Shown here piece after piece: positions 8,187-16,644 of a stretch of DNA of 64,000 bases (within the stretch, counting starts at the first letter, position 1; each line of letters begins with the position of its first letter). Origin of the DNA: Pseudomonas putida (GTDB taxonomy: Bacteria; Pseudomonadota; Gammaproteobacteria; Pseudomonadales; Pseudomonadaceae); the NCBI RefSeq assembly GCF_028682635.1, contig NZ_JANHLK010000020.1:48198-112197 (forward strand). The letters are read 5' to 3'. A program made the translations under genes and the position numbers. The notes under the pieces are model-generated. The model saw nothing but the letters and a program-made list of their open reading frames with translations. It was not told the DNA's origin and searched no databases.

Positions 8187-10223
8187 ATGCACAACAAGAC
8201 CCTTCATCTGGCATTGGCAATCACCCTTGGGAGCGGCATCAGCCCTATGCTCTTTGCTGCCGTGGCAAACGACGCAAATCCTGAACCGGTAGCGACACAA
8301 AATTCGCACTTCGACAGCAAGGGTAAAGCGCCTTCGTCCTACACGATCGAAGCGCAAAATGCTGTACGCAAGACCCTTCCGTTCGCGGACAACCGTGATT
8401 TTGAAGAGGCCAGGAAAGGCTTCATCGCGGCACCGTCCTACAACAAGATCATGGCCGAAGCCGGAAATGTCGCCTGGAACATGGGCAGCTATGACTTCCT
8501 GCTCGGGGGCAAGGACTACGACAGTATCAATCCGTCCTTGCAGCGCCAGGCGGTACTCAACATGGCCTTCGGTCTGTATGAGGTCGTTCCGGAAAAGATT
8601 TACCAAGTGCGTGGGTTTGACCTGGCCAATATCACATTCATCAAGGGCGATACGGGCTGGATTGTGTTCGACACCCTGATGTCGAAGGAAACCGCCAAGG
8701 CTGCGCTGGATTTCATCAATGAAAAACTCGGCAAGCGCCCGGTCGTGGCGATAGTGATCTCTCACTCCCATGCCGACCATTTCGGTGGTGTCCGCGGTCT
8801 GGTCGATGAAGCCGATGTGCGCAGCGGCAAGATCCCGCTCATAGCACCCACCGGTTTCATGGAGCATGCCGTGGCTGAAAACGTCTACGCCGGCAACGCC
8901 ATGACCCGGCGCGCCTTTTTCCAATATGGCGTGATGCTGCCGCACAGCCCCTATGGCCATGTCGACATGGCTATCGGAAAAAATGCCTCGCTAGGCAACA
9001 TGGGCCTGATCGAACCCAATCGCTACATCGAGAAAGATTTCGAGTCCCTGACCATCGACGGTGTGGAAATGGAGTTCCAAAGCACTCCCGGCACCGAGGC
9101 GCCGGCAGAGATGAACACCTGGTTCCCGCAGTTCAAGGCATTCTGGGCAGCTGAAAACATCGTCGGCACCATCCATAACATCTACACCCTGCGCGGTGCT
9201 CTGGTCCGTGATCCACTGGTCTGGTCGAAAAACATCAACAACGCCCTGTATCGCTACGGGCAACAGGCCGATGTCATGTTCGCCTCCCACAGTTGGCCAC
9301 GCTGGGGCAATGAGCGTATTCAGGACGTCATGCGCGCGCAACGCGATGCCTATGCCAACCTGAACAATGCCGTGCTGCACGCCGCCAACCAGGGCGTCAC
9401 CATCAACGAGATCCAAAACGTCTACAAGTTGCCCGAAAGCCTGAAAAACAACTGGGCGACCCATAGCTACCACGGCTCCGAAGAGCACAACAGCCGTGCC
9501 GTGATAAACCGCTACCTGGGTTACTGGGATGCCAACCCGGCGACACTGATGCCGTTGTCTCCGAAAGATTCGGCACCGCTGTACGTGGAAATGATGGGGG
9601 GCGCGGACAAAATCATGGTCAAGGGCAAATCCCTGTTCGATCAGGGCAAATACCGCGAAGCCTATGAAATTCTCAATAAGCTGGTGTACGCCGAACCCCA
9701 GAACACCCAGGCCAAGGACTTGCTCGCGGACGTCTATGAGCAGGTTGGTTATCAGAAGGAAAGTGCGGGCGTGCGCAACAGCTTCCTGGCGGCGGCGTAT
9801 GAACTACGCCATGGCATGCCCAAGGGAGTGCCGCCGAAACCCACCGGGCCGGACATGATCCGCGCGATGAGCACCGAGTTGTGGCTGGAATACCTCGGCA
9901 TTGCCCTGGACGGCAGCAAGGTTGCGGATCAACACCTGGTTCTGAATCTCAGGACACCCGACAACGGTGAACAGTTTGTGGTTGAGTTGAGCAATTCAAC
10001 GCTGACCACCATCAAGGGGCAGCAAGCGAAAAAGGCTGACCTGACCATCACCCTTGACCGCTCGGATCTTGAAGGCGTGATGGCAAGGAAAACCAGCTTT
10101 GCTCAACTCGTCGCGGCGGGAAAAGCTACCTTCGAAGGCGACCACAAACCCTTCGAACGGTTGATGGCCGCCATTACGCCTTTTACCCCTACCTTTGAAC
10201 TGCTGCCCGGCACCCAGCAGTAA
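8187..10223 (+). CDS. sdsA: Secreted alkyl sulfatase, SdsA1-like (metallo-beta-lactamase fold)
   Basis: 678 residues starting MHNKTLHLALAITLGSGISP, a signal peptide. The metallo-beta-lactamase zinc motif SHSHADHFGG puts metal ligands at about His193, His195, Asp197 and His198. A middle all-helical dimerisation region and a C-terminal SCP2-like domain (about residues 555-678) complete the three-domain SdsA1 layout; P. aeruginosa SdsA1 is 658 residues. The enzyme cleaves medium-chain alkyl sulfates such as SDS to alcohol and sulfate, giving carbon and sulfur. The divergent LysR gene is its likely regulator. Confidence 0.93.
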   Translation: MHNKTLHLALAITLGSGISPMLFAAVANDANPEPVATQNSHFDSKGKAPSSYTIEAQNAVRKTLPFADNRDFEEARKGFIAAPSYNKIMAEAGNVAWNMGSYDFLLGGKDYDSINPSLQRQAVLNMAFGLYEVVPEKIYQVRGFDLANITFIKGDTGWIVFDTLMSKETAKAALDFINEKLGKRPVVAIVISHSHADHFGGVRGLVDEADVRSGKIPLIAPTGFMEHAVAENVYAGNAMTRRAFFQYGVMLPHSPYGHVDMAIGKNASLGNMGLIEPNRYIEKDFESLTIDGVEMEFQSTPGTEAPAEMNTWFPQFKAFWAAENIVGTIHNIYTLRGALVRDPLVWSKNINNALYRYGQQADVMFASHSWPRWGNERIQDVMRAQRDAYANLNNAVLHAANQGVTINEIQNVYKLPESLKNNWATHSYHGSEEHNSRAVINRYLGYWDANPATLMPLSPKDSAPLYVEMMGGADKIMVKGKSLFDQGKYREAYEILNKLVYAEPQNTQAKDLLADVYEQVGYQKESAGVRNSFLAAAYELRHGMPKGVPPKPTGPDMIRAMSTELWLEYLGIALDGSKVADQHLVLNLRTPDNGEQFVVELSNSTLTTIKGQQAKKADLTITLDRSDLEGVMARKTSFAQLVAAGKATFEGDHKPFERLMAAITPFTPTFELLPGTQQ

Positions 10224-10228
10224 TTCAT

Positions 10229-10248
10229 CAGGGCCGGATGCGGCCCTG
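10229..10248 (+). terminator. Hairpin downstream of the alkylsulfatase gene
   Basis: A perfect 8-bp stem (CAGGGCCG / CGGCCCTG) closes a GATG loop 6 bases after the stop codon, followed by only two Ts. It is probably the transcription terminator. A second perfect 11-bp inverted repeat (ACCTTGCGCAC / GTGCGCAAGGT) lies at 10264-10298 and may help. Confidence 0.6.
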
Positions 10249-10426
10249 TTGCAGGCTGAGACGACCTTGCGCACCCAATGACATATCGTGCGCAAGGTGC
10301 CAAAAGCTTTCGCAGCGGGCCTGTTGCCAGCTGCATTTCACTCGAATGCGAGATGGCAGCACCGATATTCTTTTGTGGGGATATCGCGCAAGCGGTGCAG
10401 TGAAACGAACGGTTCATCGAGGCATT

Positions 10427-11386
10427 TCACGCCACAGCTTCGGCGTCAGCCTTGATAACTGATTTGCGATACGTCAGCAAAACGATGCCGGTGACCACAA
10501 TCACCCCACCCAGGATCTGCCCCGCGCTGAGCATTTGATCCAGCACAATCCAGCCCATCAGCAACGTCGCCAACGGCTCGATGTTCATTACCGGTGCATT
10601 GCGTGGCATGTCCAGCCGAGGCACTGAAATGAACAGCACGATAAAACCGGTGCCGTACAGCACAACCAGGGTGGCCAGAGCCAGCCATCCGGTCGAGGTT
10701 GCGGGCAGGTTTAGTCCGCCAGGCAGGGCACCCGTCAGTCCCGCCAGATTGACGCTGCTGAAGACGATGAAAATGGTTAGCAGACTGCGCACCGAACCAC
10801 GCACCTGAGACAACTTGTGGTCGGTGATCCACAGCGCGCAGGCGAACACGCTGGCGGCGCAGAACGCGAGCGCGACGCCCAGCAGCCATTGCGGGCCGAC
10901 GCTGGTCGTGGTCGAAAGGCGTCCGGGGACGTCCAGCACAAACACCAACCCCACCAGAATCAAACCCATCAACGTAGCGGTGCGTGCGGTCGGTCTCGGG
11001 CCACCCAGCGCCCAGGTGAGCAACGCCAGCAGGATGGGAAACACGTTCGCCACCAGCAGCGCCAGCGCCACCGGGACCCGTGCGACGGCAGAATACAGAC
11101 ACAGGCTCTGCGCGGTAATCAGAAGGCCCAACAGCAATTGCCAGCGCCATGCACCTGCCGGCAGACGCAAACTTTGTCTTTGCCACAGCACCAGGCTTGC
11201 CAGCACCAGCAAGGTCCCGCCAGAACGCATCAAAATCGCCAGCAACACACCCGCGCCATCATCAAAAGCGACCCGCGCCGCCACATGGTTGCCGGCGAAT
11301 GCGCAGCCCATGCACAAAAGAATGATCAAGGCGAGATGGCGGGGGAAGGGCGGCGGTACGGTTTGCGCAAATGTAGGGCGGGGCAT
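10427..11386 (-). CDS. EamA/DMT-family transporter
   Basis: 319 residues from the ATG at 11386 (MPRPTFAQTVPP), just before the first membrane helix. The upstream in-frame start at 11455 would add 23 polar residues. About ten membrane helices are arranged as two EamA repeats, as in drug/metabolite exporters of the RhaT/YedA type. The substrate cannot be inferred. The Shine-Dalgarno is weak. It is a single gene, convergent with sdsA. Confidence 0.85.
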   Translation of the reverse strand: MPRPTFAQTVPPPFPRHLALIILLCMGCAFAGNHVAARVAFDDGAGVLLAILMRSGGTLLVLASLVLWQRQSLRLPAGAWRWQLLLGLLITAQSLCLYSAVARVPVALALLVANVFPILLALLTWALGGPRPTARTATLMGLILVGLVFVLDVPGRLSTTTSVGPQWLLGVALAFCAASVFACALWITDHKLSQVRGSVRSLLTIFIVFSSVNLAGLTGALPGGLNLPATSTGWLALATLVVLYGTGFIVLFISVPRLDMPRNAPVMNIEPLATLLMGWIVLDQMLSAGQILGGVIVVTGIVLLTYRKSVIKADAEAVA

Positions 11387-11545
11387 GGCAGATCTCGAAG
11401 GGTGATAGGACAACTCGGGTGTGGAGTGGGAGTTTTTTAGTATGTTGTCGTACAACTTGAGCGATTTGTACCCTGTTCGGGTAGGTTGGGCAAGAGAGAC
11501 TGCAAGGGCGACAAGATTCAGTGCCAGGCTTCAGGGTCGTTATCA

Positions 11546-11590
11546 GGGGTTTCGCTGGGTCGTTGCCAATGGAAGATTCATTGACTGTTG
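11546..11590. repeat. 45-bp dispersed repeat, copy B (intergenic)
   Basis: This is the second copy of the sequence found inside the lipoprotein gene at 6855-6899. It is not within a gene. Read in the equivalent minus-strand frame it gives QSMNLPLATTQRNP and then hits a stop codon at once. It is either a fragment of a second lipoprotein gene or a mobile repeat unit. Confidence 0.8.
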
Positions 11591-11645
11591 CTGGTTGCCA
11601 TTCAGAAAAATGGGCCAGGATCATTTGTCGACGGATCAAAGAAGC

Positions 11646-11662
11646 GGGCGCCTTGGGCGCCC
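11646..11662 (-). terminator. Hairpin terminator after the 90-residue protein gene
   Basis: GGGCGCC-TTG-GGCGCCC is a perfect 7-bp stem with a 3-base loop, 8 bp beyond the stop codon of the minus-strand gene. On the plus strand it is followed by TTTT, so it could also end rightward transcription. Confidence 0.65.
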
Positions 11663-11669
11663 TTTTCAT

Positions 11670-11942
11670 TTACTCCGCCGCTTGGGCACGCAAGCGTCGG
11701 CCAATCACGTCCATCAAATCGCAACCATCGCGTAATGGGATCGCCAGCAGTTTTGAGAAGTCGGACAACACCACCGTGTCGCAGCCAATTTCGGCACGAA
11801 AGGCGATGTTTTCCAGCACTTGCGTCACGGTGCGGATACGGTAATCCGCCATGGCTTGCAGGACGTCGAGGGGGGCTTGGGTGTCGATCAGCAGAGAGGC
11901 CGGAACCAGGTCGATTCCGGTGAGGGGCATGTATCTATCCAT
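11670..11942 (-). CDS. Small Pseudomonas hypothetical protein (DUF3077-like layout)
   Basis: 90 residues with no signal peptide and no membrane segment. The start at 11942 has GGAG about 9 bp upstream. The first third is loosely ordered and the rest looks like two or three helices (APLDVLQAMADYRIRTVTQV through LMDVIGRRLRAQ). The layout resembles small Pseudomonas proteins of the DUF3077/DUF6124 type, but I cannot confirm membership. A cloverleaf-like RNA element lies 64 bp upstream in the same orientation and a hairpin terminator follows, so it forms its own unit. Its function is unknown. Confidence 0.65.
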   Translation of the reverse strand: MDRYMPLTGIDLVPASLLIDTQAPLDVLQAMADYRIRTVTQVLENIAFRAEIGCDTVVLSDFSKLLAIPLRDGCDLMDVIGRRLRAQAAE

Positions 11943-12380
11943 AGGTGAAACTCCGATCAGGGAAAAGTTGGCTATCCATCAATCGTCGCCAAACGAATGG
12001 GTGACAGCTGTACGCAGGTTGGCGAACCGGGATCGGAATCCGGCAGACCCGAAGGTCTCCCGCGCACAGCTGCCATAAAGACAGCTTTGCGTGCGTGCAA
12101 CAGCACCTGCAAGAAAGCAGAGCTTTTGCACCCGATCAGACAGGTCGCCAAACCTGATCGCCATGTGGGCGACGGGGCGGACTATAAGCTTCATCGGTTC
12201 AGTGGGCAAGGTGAGGCATTCCGAGCTTTGCGTAGGACCCGTGACAACGAAATCTCAGACCTTTCACATCTCTTCACTGGAAATCCAAACACAGACCTGA
12301 GATGGTCATCGCCCTTTGGTTTCAGCCACCGAAGCTATCCTCAATCAACACGCCCGCCGTCGAGATGGACCTCTACCCCC
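11943..12380. other. Intergenic interval between small protein and MATE genes
   Basis: A 438-bp divergent promoter region. Its left part holds the structured leader at 12006-12071. The remainder should contain promoters for both genes. In-frame sequence continues upstream of the MATE start to 11997, but it has no membrane character and overlaps the RNA element, so I treat it as non-coding. Confidence 0.55.
12006..12071 (-). ncRNA. Cloverleaf-like structured leader upstream of the small protein gene
   Basis: A 66-base segment is closed by AGCTGTGCGC pairing with GCGTACAGCT (9 of 10 Watson-Crick, the tenth a G-U). Inside are three consecutive hairpins on the minus strand: AGACC-TTCG-GGTCT, GGAT-TCCG-ATCC and GGTT-CGCC-AACC. 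The UUCG tetraloop, the most stable RNA loop, forms only on the minus strand, so that strand is probably the transcript. It ends 64 bp before the 90-residue gene and may be a 5' leader or small RNA. It matches no riboswitch class I know. Confidence 0.55.
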
Positions 12381-13742
12381 ATGCAAACCCCAGCCCAACC
12401 GCAACGCGCCCTCTGGAAAACCTACCTGCTGTTCCTCGCGCCCATGGTCCTGTCCAATTTCCTCCAGTCGATGTCCGGCACGGTCAACAGCATCTACATC
12501 GGCCAGATGCTCGGCACCCAGGCCCTGGCGGCGGTGTCGGGCATGTTCCCCATCGTGTTCTTCTTCATCGCCCTGGTCATCGGCCTGGGTGCGGGGGCGG
12601 GTGTGTTGATCGGCCAGGCCTGGGGGGCGCGGGAGACGCATCTGGTGAAGGCCATTGCCGGGTCAACCTTGTTGTTGGGGTTGTTGATCGGGCTGGTAGC
12701 GGCGGTGGTCGGGAGTGTGTTTGCGCGGGATTCGCTGGTGGGGTTGGGGACGCCGGGGGATGTGCTGGACGATGCGGTGGCGTATGCGCATGTAATGTTG
12801 TGGTTCATGCCGACGCTGTTGGTGTTCGTGTTGTTCACGCAGTTGCTGCGCGGGGTGAGCGATACGTTCTCGCCGTTGCTGGCGCTGGTGGTGTCGACCT
12901 GTATCGGCCTGGCGTTGACGCCGGCGTTGATACGCGGGTGGCTGGGGTTGCCGCCGATGGGGATCCAGAGTGCGGCGTTTGCCGGGTTGGCGGGCAACCT
13001 GGCGGCGATGGGGTGGCTGGCGTGGCGCCTGATTCGCAAGGGCCATCCGCTGGCGCCGGACCGGGAATTTTTCGTGGCGATGAAGCTGGACAGGGCGATC
13101 CTCGGCAAGGTGCTGCGCATTGGCTTGCCCACCGGCTTGCAGATGGTGGTGTTGTCGCTGTCGGAGCTGGTGATCCTGGCGCTGGTGAACCAGCACGGTT
13201 CCCAGGCGACGGCGGCGTACGGGGCGGTGACGCAGATCGTCAATTACGTGCAGTTCCCGGCGCTGTCGATTGCGATCACGGCGTCGATCCTTGGGGCGCA
13301 GGCGATCGGGGCAGGGCGCATCGAACGCATCGGGCCGATCTTGAAGACCGGGTTGATGATCAACGTGTGCCTGACCGGCGGCCTGGTGGTGTTGGGGTAT
13401 TTGCTGTCGCACTGGCTGCTGGGCTCGTTCCTCACCGAGGATGCGACCCGCAGCATGGCCGAGCATCTGCTGCACATCATGCTCTGGAGCCTGCTGGTGT
13501 TCGGCTTCCAGGCGATCATCGGCGGCATCATGCGCGCCAGCGGCACGGTGATGGTGCCGGTGGCGATCTCGATCGTGTGCGTGGTGGGCGTGCAGTTGCC
13601 GGTGGCGTATCTGCTGGACGCGCGGTTCGGGCTGCAAGGGGTGTGGATGGCGTTTCCTGTGGCGTATCTGGGGATGCTGGCGTTGCAGACGCTGTATTAC
13701 AAGCTGGTGTGGCAGCATCAGAAGATTGAGCGGTTGGTGTAG
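12381..13742 (+). CDS. MATE family efflux transporter
   Basis: 453 residues from the ATG at 12381 (MQTPAQPQRALWKTYLLFLA). About twelve membrane helices form two MatE halves, with typical features such as FLQSMSGTVNSIYIGQMLG in helices 1-2 and the duplicated IGQAWGARE / LGAQAIGAGRIERI loops. MATE proteins export drugs or metabolites using sodium or protons. Codon usage in the middle of the gene is unusually rich in GTG, TTG and GGG. It is a single gene, followed by a REP pair. Confidence 0.9.
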   Translation: MQTPAQPQRALWKTYLLFLAPMVLSNFLQSMSGTVNSIYIGQMLGTQALAAVSGMFPIVFFFIALVIGLGAGAGVLIGQAWGARETHLVKAIAGSTLLLGLLIGLVAAVVGSVFARDSLVGLGTPGDVLDDAVAYAHVMLWFMPTLLVFVLFTQLLRGVSDTFSPLLALVVSTCIGLALTPALIRGWLGLPPMGIQSAAFAGLAGNLAAMGWLAWRLIRKGHPLAPDREFFVAMKLDRAILGKVLRIGLPTGLQMVVLSLSELVILALVNQHGSQATAAYGAVTQIVNYVQFPALSIAITASILGAQAIGAGRIERIGPILKTGLMINVCLTGGLVVLGYLLSHWLLGSFLTEDATRSMAEHLLHIMLWSLLVFGFQAIIGGIMRASGTVMVPVAISIVCVVGVQLPVAYLLDARFGLQGVWMAFPVAYLGMLALQTLYYKLVWQHQKIERLV

Positions 13743-13791
13743 GCTCAGGACGGTGTCTACGGGGCTCCCATCAATTGGGGTAGCGGTGGAC

Positions 13792-13878
13792 TGTAGGAGC
13801 CCGGCTTGCCGGCGAAGGCGTCTTTGAGTATTGCGTTGGTCGTTCGGGTGCCTTCGCTGGCAAGCCAGCTCCTACAAG
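13792..13878. repeat. REP pair (two inverted REP elements)
   Basis: TGTAGGAGCCCGGCTTGCCGGCGAAGG at the left and its inverted counterpart ending CCAGCTCCTACA at the right flank a short spacer. This is the usual Pseudomonas REP doublet found between genes. Confidence 0.85.
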
Positions 13879-13955
13879 GTTCATTCAGTGTCCTGTCAGG
13901 CGAGGCCCGATGAAGGCTACTCGACCGGCATTTTTCGACGAAAAATCCCCGCGCC

Positions 13956-14384
13956 TCACTTGTACTTGATCACGATCCCTTTGAGTTTGCGCCCCTCGAT
14001 GGTCTGCACGTCGCGCGCCCATAGCGGCCCGTTGACATAGGCACCGACCGCCTGGATATGGTCATACACCACCACCACGGCATCGCCGCCGAGCTTGGCG
14101 GTTTCTTCCCGCAATTTTTCTTCAACCTCGGTAATCGGCGGGGCGGGGTCGACACTGGCGTCGATCAGTATTTCGCCCAGTCGAACGTGCGGGCGAAGGG
14201 GCTCGGTGCGCAGCACCACGACTTCACTGGGCAGCGTCGGTGCGGGATGTTCCACGCCGACGTAGGCGGTGGTCTGGGCATCGACTGTCGCGCAACCGCT
14301 GAGTGCCAGCAGCGCGGCGGTGAGCCCGCCCGCCAGCAAGGACAGTTTGAAACGGGTGGACCATGACGCGTCATGGGCTTGCAT
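13956..14384 (-). CDS. Hypothetical lipoprotein
   Basis: 142 residues. The signal segment around FKLSLLAGGLTAALLALSGC ends in a lipobox (LSGC, Cys31). GGAG lies about 10 bp before the ATG at 14384. The mature part contains VEEKLREETAKLGGDAVVVVYD, a pattern seen in small outer-membrane lipoproteins of unknown function (DUF4156-like). It is likely an envelope protein. It stands alone. Confidence 0.75.
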   Translation of the reverse strand: MQAHDASWSTRFKLSLLAGGLTAALLALSGCATVDAQTTAYVGVEHPAPTLPSEVVVLRTEPLRPHVRLGEILIDASVDPAPPITEVEEKLREETAKLGGDAVVVVYDHIQAVGAYVNGPLWARDVQTIEGRKLKGIVIKYK

Positions 14385-14477
14385 GGTGGGTTTTCTCCGA
14401 AGGGCCGCTGCTACAGGGGTTAGAAGTTGACGGTAGCAGACGGCCCGGGAGTTGCCAGACAGCCGGTCTTAACAGTG

Positions 14478-14891
14478 TCACTGATCCTTTTCGCAATTGA
14501 CCATCCACGACACACCAAAGCGGTCGACCAGCATGCCAAAGCGTGCGGCCCAAAACGTGGCTTCCAGTGGCATGTCGACTTTGCCGCCTTCTGCCAGTGC
14601 GTTGAACACCCGCTCGGCTTCGGCAATGCTGTCGACGTTCAGGGAAATCGAGCAACCGCTCATGCCCTGGGTCGGACGGTCGGGGGTGGTATCCGAGGCC
14701 ATGAGCATCTGGTCACCGACCTTCAGGCAGGTGTGGATGATCAGGTGGTGATGTTCCTTGGGGACGTGCTCGGCGGCGGGTGTTTCGCCGAACGTCATCA
14801 TCGCCTCGAGCTGGGCTTGCAGGCATTGCTGGTAAAACGTGAAGGCGGCGCGGCAATCGCCATTGAAGATGAGGTAGGGACTGATTTTCAT
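14478..14891 (-). CDS. VOC/PhnB-like glyoxalase-fold protein
   Basis: 137 residues from the ATG at 14891 (MKISPYLIFNGDCRAAFTFY). An ATG at 14909 would add six residues. It shows the PhnB-like pattern: YLxFNGDCRAAFxFYQQCL at the start, HHHLIIHTCLKVGDQMLMAS in the middle, and ATFWAARFGMLVDRFGVSWMVN at the end. Members of this family (often annotated 3-demethylubiquinone methyltransferase-like) are mostly of unknown activity. It is probably cytoplasmic. Confidence 0.85.
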   Translation of the reverse strand: MKISPYLIFNGDCRAAFTFYQQCLQAQLEAMMTFGETPAAEHVPKEHHHLIIHTCLKVGDQMLMASDTTPDRPTQGMSGCSISLNVDSIAEAERVFNALAEGGKVDMPLEATFWAARFGMLVDRFGVSWMVNCEKDQ

Positions 14892-14981
14892 GGTGCTGCT
14901 CCCGGTCATTGAAGATACACATCGGATTGGACGCCGGGTACCAGCGCGAATTCCGATGAGATTGACTGGGCAAGCAAAGCG

Positions 14982-15641
14982 CTAAATCGCGGTGGGAGCC
15001 TGGGTTTTTTTAGATGGATTCTCGATAGGCCGGGCCAGGCTTATAGCCTCGCTTGGGCGCTTCGGCGCCAGCAAGCGCTCGATGGCGCCACCGACCATGT
15101 TCTCCAGCAGTTCATTGTGCTCGCCTTCTTCCAGCGCATGGGACGCCAGCCAGCTGGGCGCGCTGTTGAGCAAGGCGGCGATGGCATGACCGGCCGCCAG
15201 CAGGCCCGATTCGCTGAACCGCGAACGGGCGCCGAGTATCACCATCAATTGGCGTTGGTACTGCTCGCTCAAATGTCGAACCCGTGCCTGTTGCTCGTCG
15301 TTCAGGCAGCCGCTGTCGCGTTCCACCAGGCGAAAATGCCAGGGCATGTCGCGATGCAGGTTCAGGTGCGCGCGGATCAGGCTGTTGAGGCGGTCGCGTT
15401 TACCCGGCGCCTTTTGCTTGATGCGCCCCAGCGTGGCCAGCAGCTCTTCGTAGAACTCTTCGATCAAGTCCAGCAGCAGGTGCTGTTTGCTCGGGTAATG
15501 GTGATACAACGAGCCCGGGGAAAGCCCCAGGCACGTCGCGAGCTCGCGCATGCCGACCTGACCGAAACCCTTGCTGGCGAACAGCTCCAGCACCTTGTCC
15601 CGGTATTCGGCGAAACGCGAACAACGCTCAGGCATAGGCAT
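14982..15641 (-). CDS. TetR-family transcriptional regulator
   Basis: 219 residues. The N-terminal helix-turn-helix MRELATCLGLSPGSLYHHYPSK at about residues 30-51 is the standard TetR form. The rest is a helical ligand-binding domain. Its start overlaps the last codons of the 3-hydroxybutyryl-CoA dehydrogenase gene by 14 bp, or 8 bp if the second ATG at 15635 is used. The two are therefore translationally coupled and the regulator may respond to acyl-CoA levels, which is inference. Confidence 0.9.
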   Translation of the reverse strand: MPMPERCSRFAEYRDKVLELFASKGFGQVGMRELATCLGLSPGSLYHHYPSKQHLLLDLIEEFYEELLATLGRIKQKAPGKRDRLNSLIRAHLNLHRDMPWHFRLVERDSGCLNDEQQARVRHLSEQYQRQLMVILGARSRFSESGLLAAGHAIAALLNSAPSWLASHALEEGEHNELLENMVGGAIERLLAPKRPSEAISLARPIENPSKKTQAPTAI

Positions 15642-16479
15642 GGAAGCCGCGCCCCGTCTTGCGTCCCAGGTAACCGGCAGCGACCATTTCCTTGAGCAAT
15701 GGGGCCGGGCGGTATTTGCTGTCGTTGAAGCCGTCGTGGAAGGCCTCCATGATCGCCAGCAGCGTATCCAGGCCGATCAGGTCCGCGAGGGCCAGGGGGC
15801 CGATAGGCTGGTTGCAGCCCAGGCGCATGCCGGCGTCGATGTCTTCGGCACTGGCCAGGCCTTCCTGGAACACCAGGATCGCTTCGTTGATCATCGGCAC
15901 CAGGATCCGGTTGACCACGAACCCCGGGCGGTTGCCGGCGGTGATCGCGGTCTTGCCCAGGCGGGTCGCCATGTCCAGCGCCAGGGCATGGGTGGCATCG
16001 CTGGTTTGCAGGCCGCGAATGACTTCGATCAGGCCCATCACCGGCACCGGGTTGAAGAAGTGCAGGCCGATGAAGCGTTCCGGCTGGCTGACACTGGCCG
16101 CGAGCTGGGTGATCGACAGCGACGACGTGTTGGAGGCGATCACGCACTCGGCGCCGACCTGTGCGGCAACCTGTTGTAGCAACCGCAGTTTCAGTTCGAG
16201 GTTCTCGGTGGCGGCCTCGATCACCAGTTGCGCGTCGCGCAGGTTGCTGTAATCGGTGCTGGGGCGGATTTTGTCGAGGGCGGCGTTTTTCTGCTCGGCG
16301 CTCAGGGTTTCCTTGGCGACCTGGCGGTCAAGGTTCTTGCCGACGGTGGCGAGGGCTTTTTGCAAGGCACCCTCGCTGATGTCCACCAGGGTCACGTTGA
16401 AACCGGCCAGGGCGCAGACCTGCGCGATGCCGTTGCCCATGGTGCCGGCGCCGATCACGCCAATGTTTTGCAGATTCAT
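15628..16479 (-). CDS. 3-hydroxybutyryl-CoA dehydrogenase
   Basis: 283 residues, the usual length for short 3-hydroxyacyl-CoA dehydrogenases. The NAD-binding motif VIGAGTMGNG is at about residues 8-17. The catalytic region GLHFFNPVPVMGLIEVI contains the active-site histidine, and SNTSSLSITQLA is the conserved serine loop. It oxidises 3-hydroxybutyryl-CoA to acetoacetyl-CoA in fatty-acid and butanoate metabolism. It is the first gene of a pair with a TetR regulator. Confidence 0.93.
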   Translation of the reverse strand: MNLQNIGVIGAGTMGNGIAQVCALAGFNVTLVDISEGALQKALATVGKNLDRQVAKETLSAEQKNAALDKIRPSTDYSNLRDAQLVIEAATENLELKLRLLQQVAAQVGAECVIASNTSSLSITQLAASVSQPERFIGLHFFNPVPVMGLIEVIRGLQTSDATHALALDMATRLGKTAITAGNRPGFVVNRILVPMINEAILVFQEGLASAEDIDAGMRLGCNQPIGPLALADLIGLDTLLAIMEAFHDGFNDSKYRPAPLLKEMVAAGYLGRKTGRGFHAYA

Positions 16480-16644
16480 GTTGCCGTCCTTTCGATAAAC
16501 CCTGCGATACCTTGGCCGCCTGTATGGCCGAAAGCGTACTATTGCCGCGAGTCTAGAGCCGGCAGGGTGGTTGTCCTATGCTGAAACTGTTCAACGGCAC
16601 TGATGTTTTTTGCCATTTCGGGTGATGGGGAGCGAAGCGTTCGC

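Noticed and set aside
12006..12071. The cloverleaf element as a plus-strand riboswitch for the MATE gene
   Set aside because: The stable UUCG loop forms only on the minus strand, and the MATE start is more than 300 bp away, against 64 bp for the small gene.
12302..13729. 475-residue open frame overlapping the MATE transporter in another frame
   Set aside because: Composition is nearly all Gly, Ala, Val and Arg, no membrane pattern, and the MATE frame explains the DNA.
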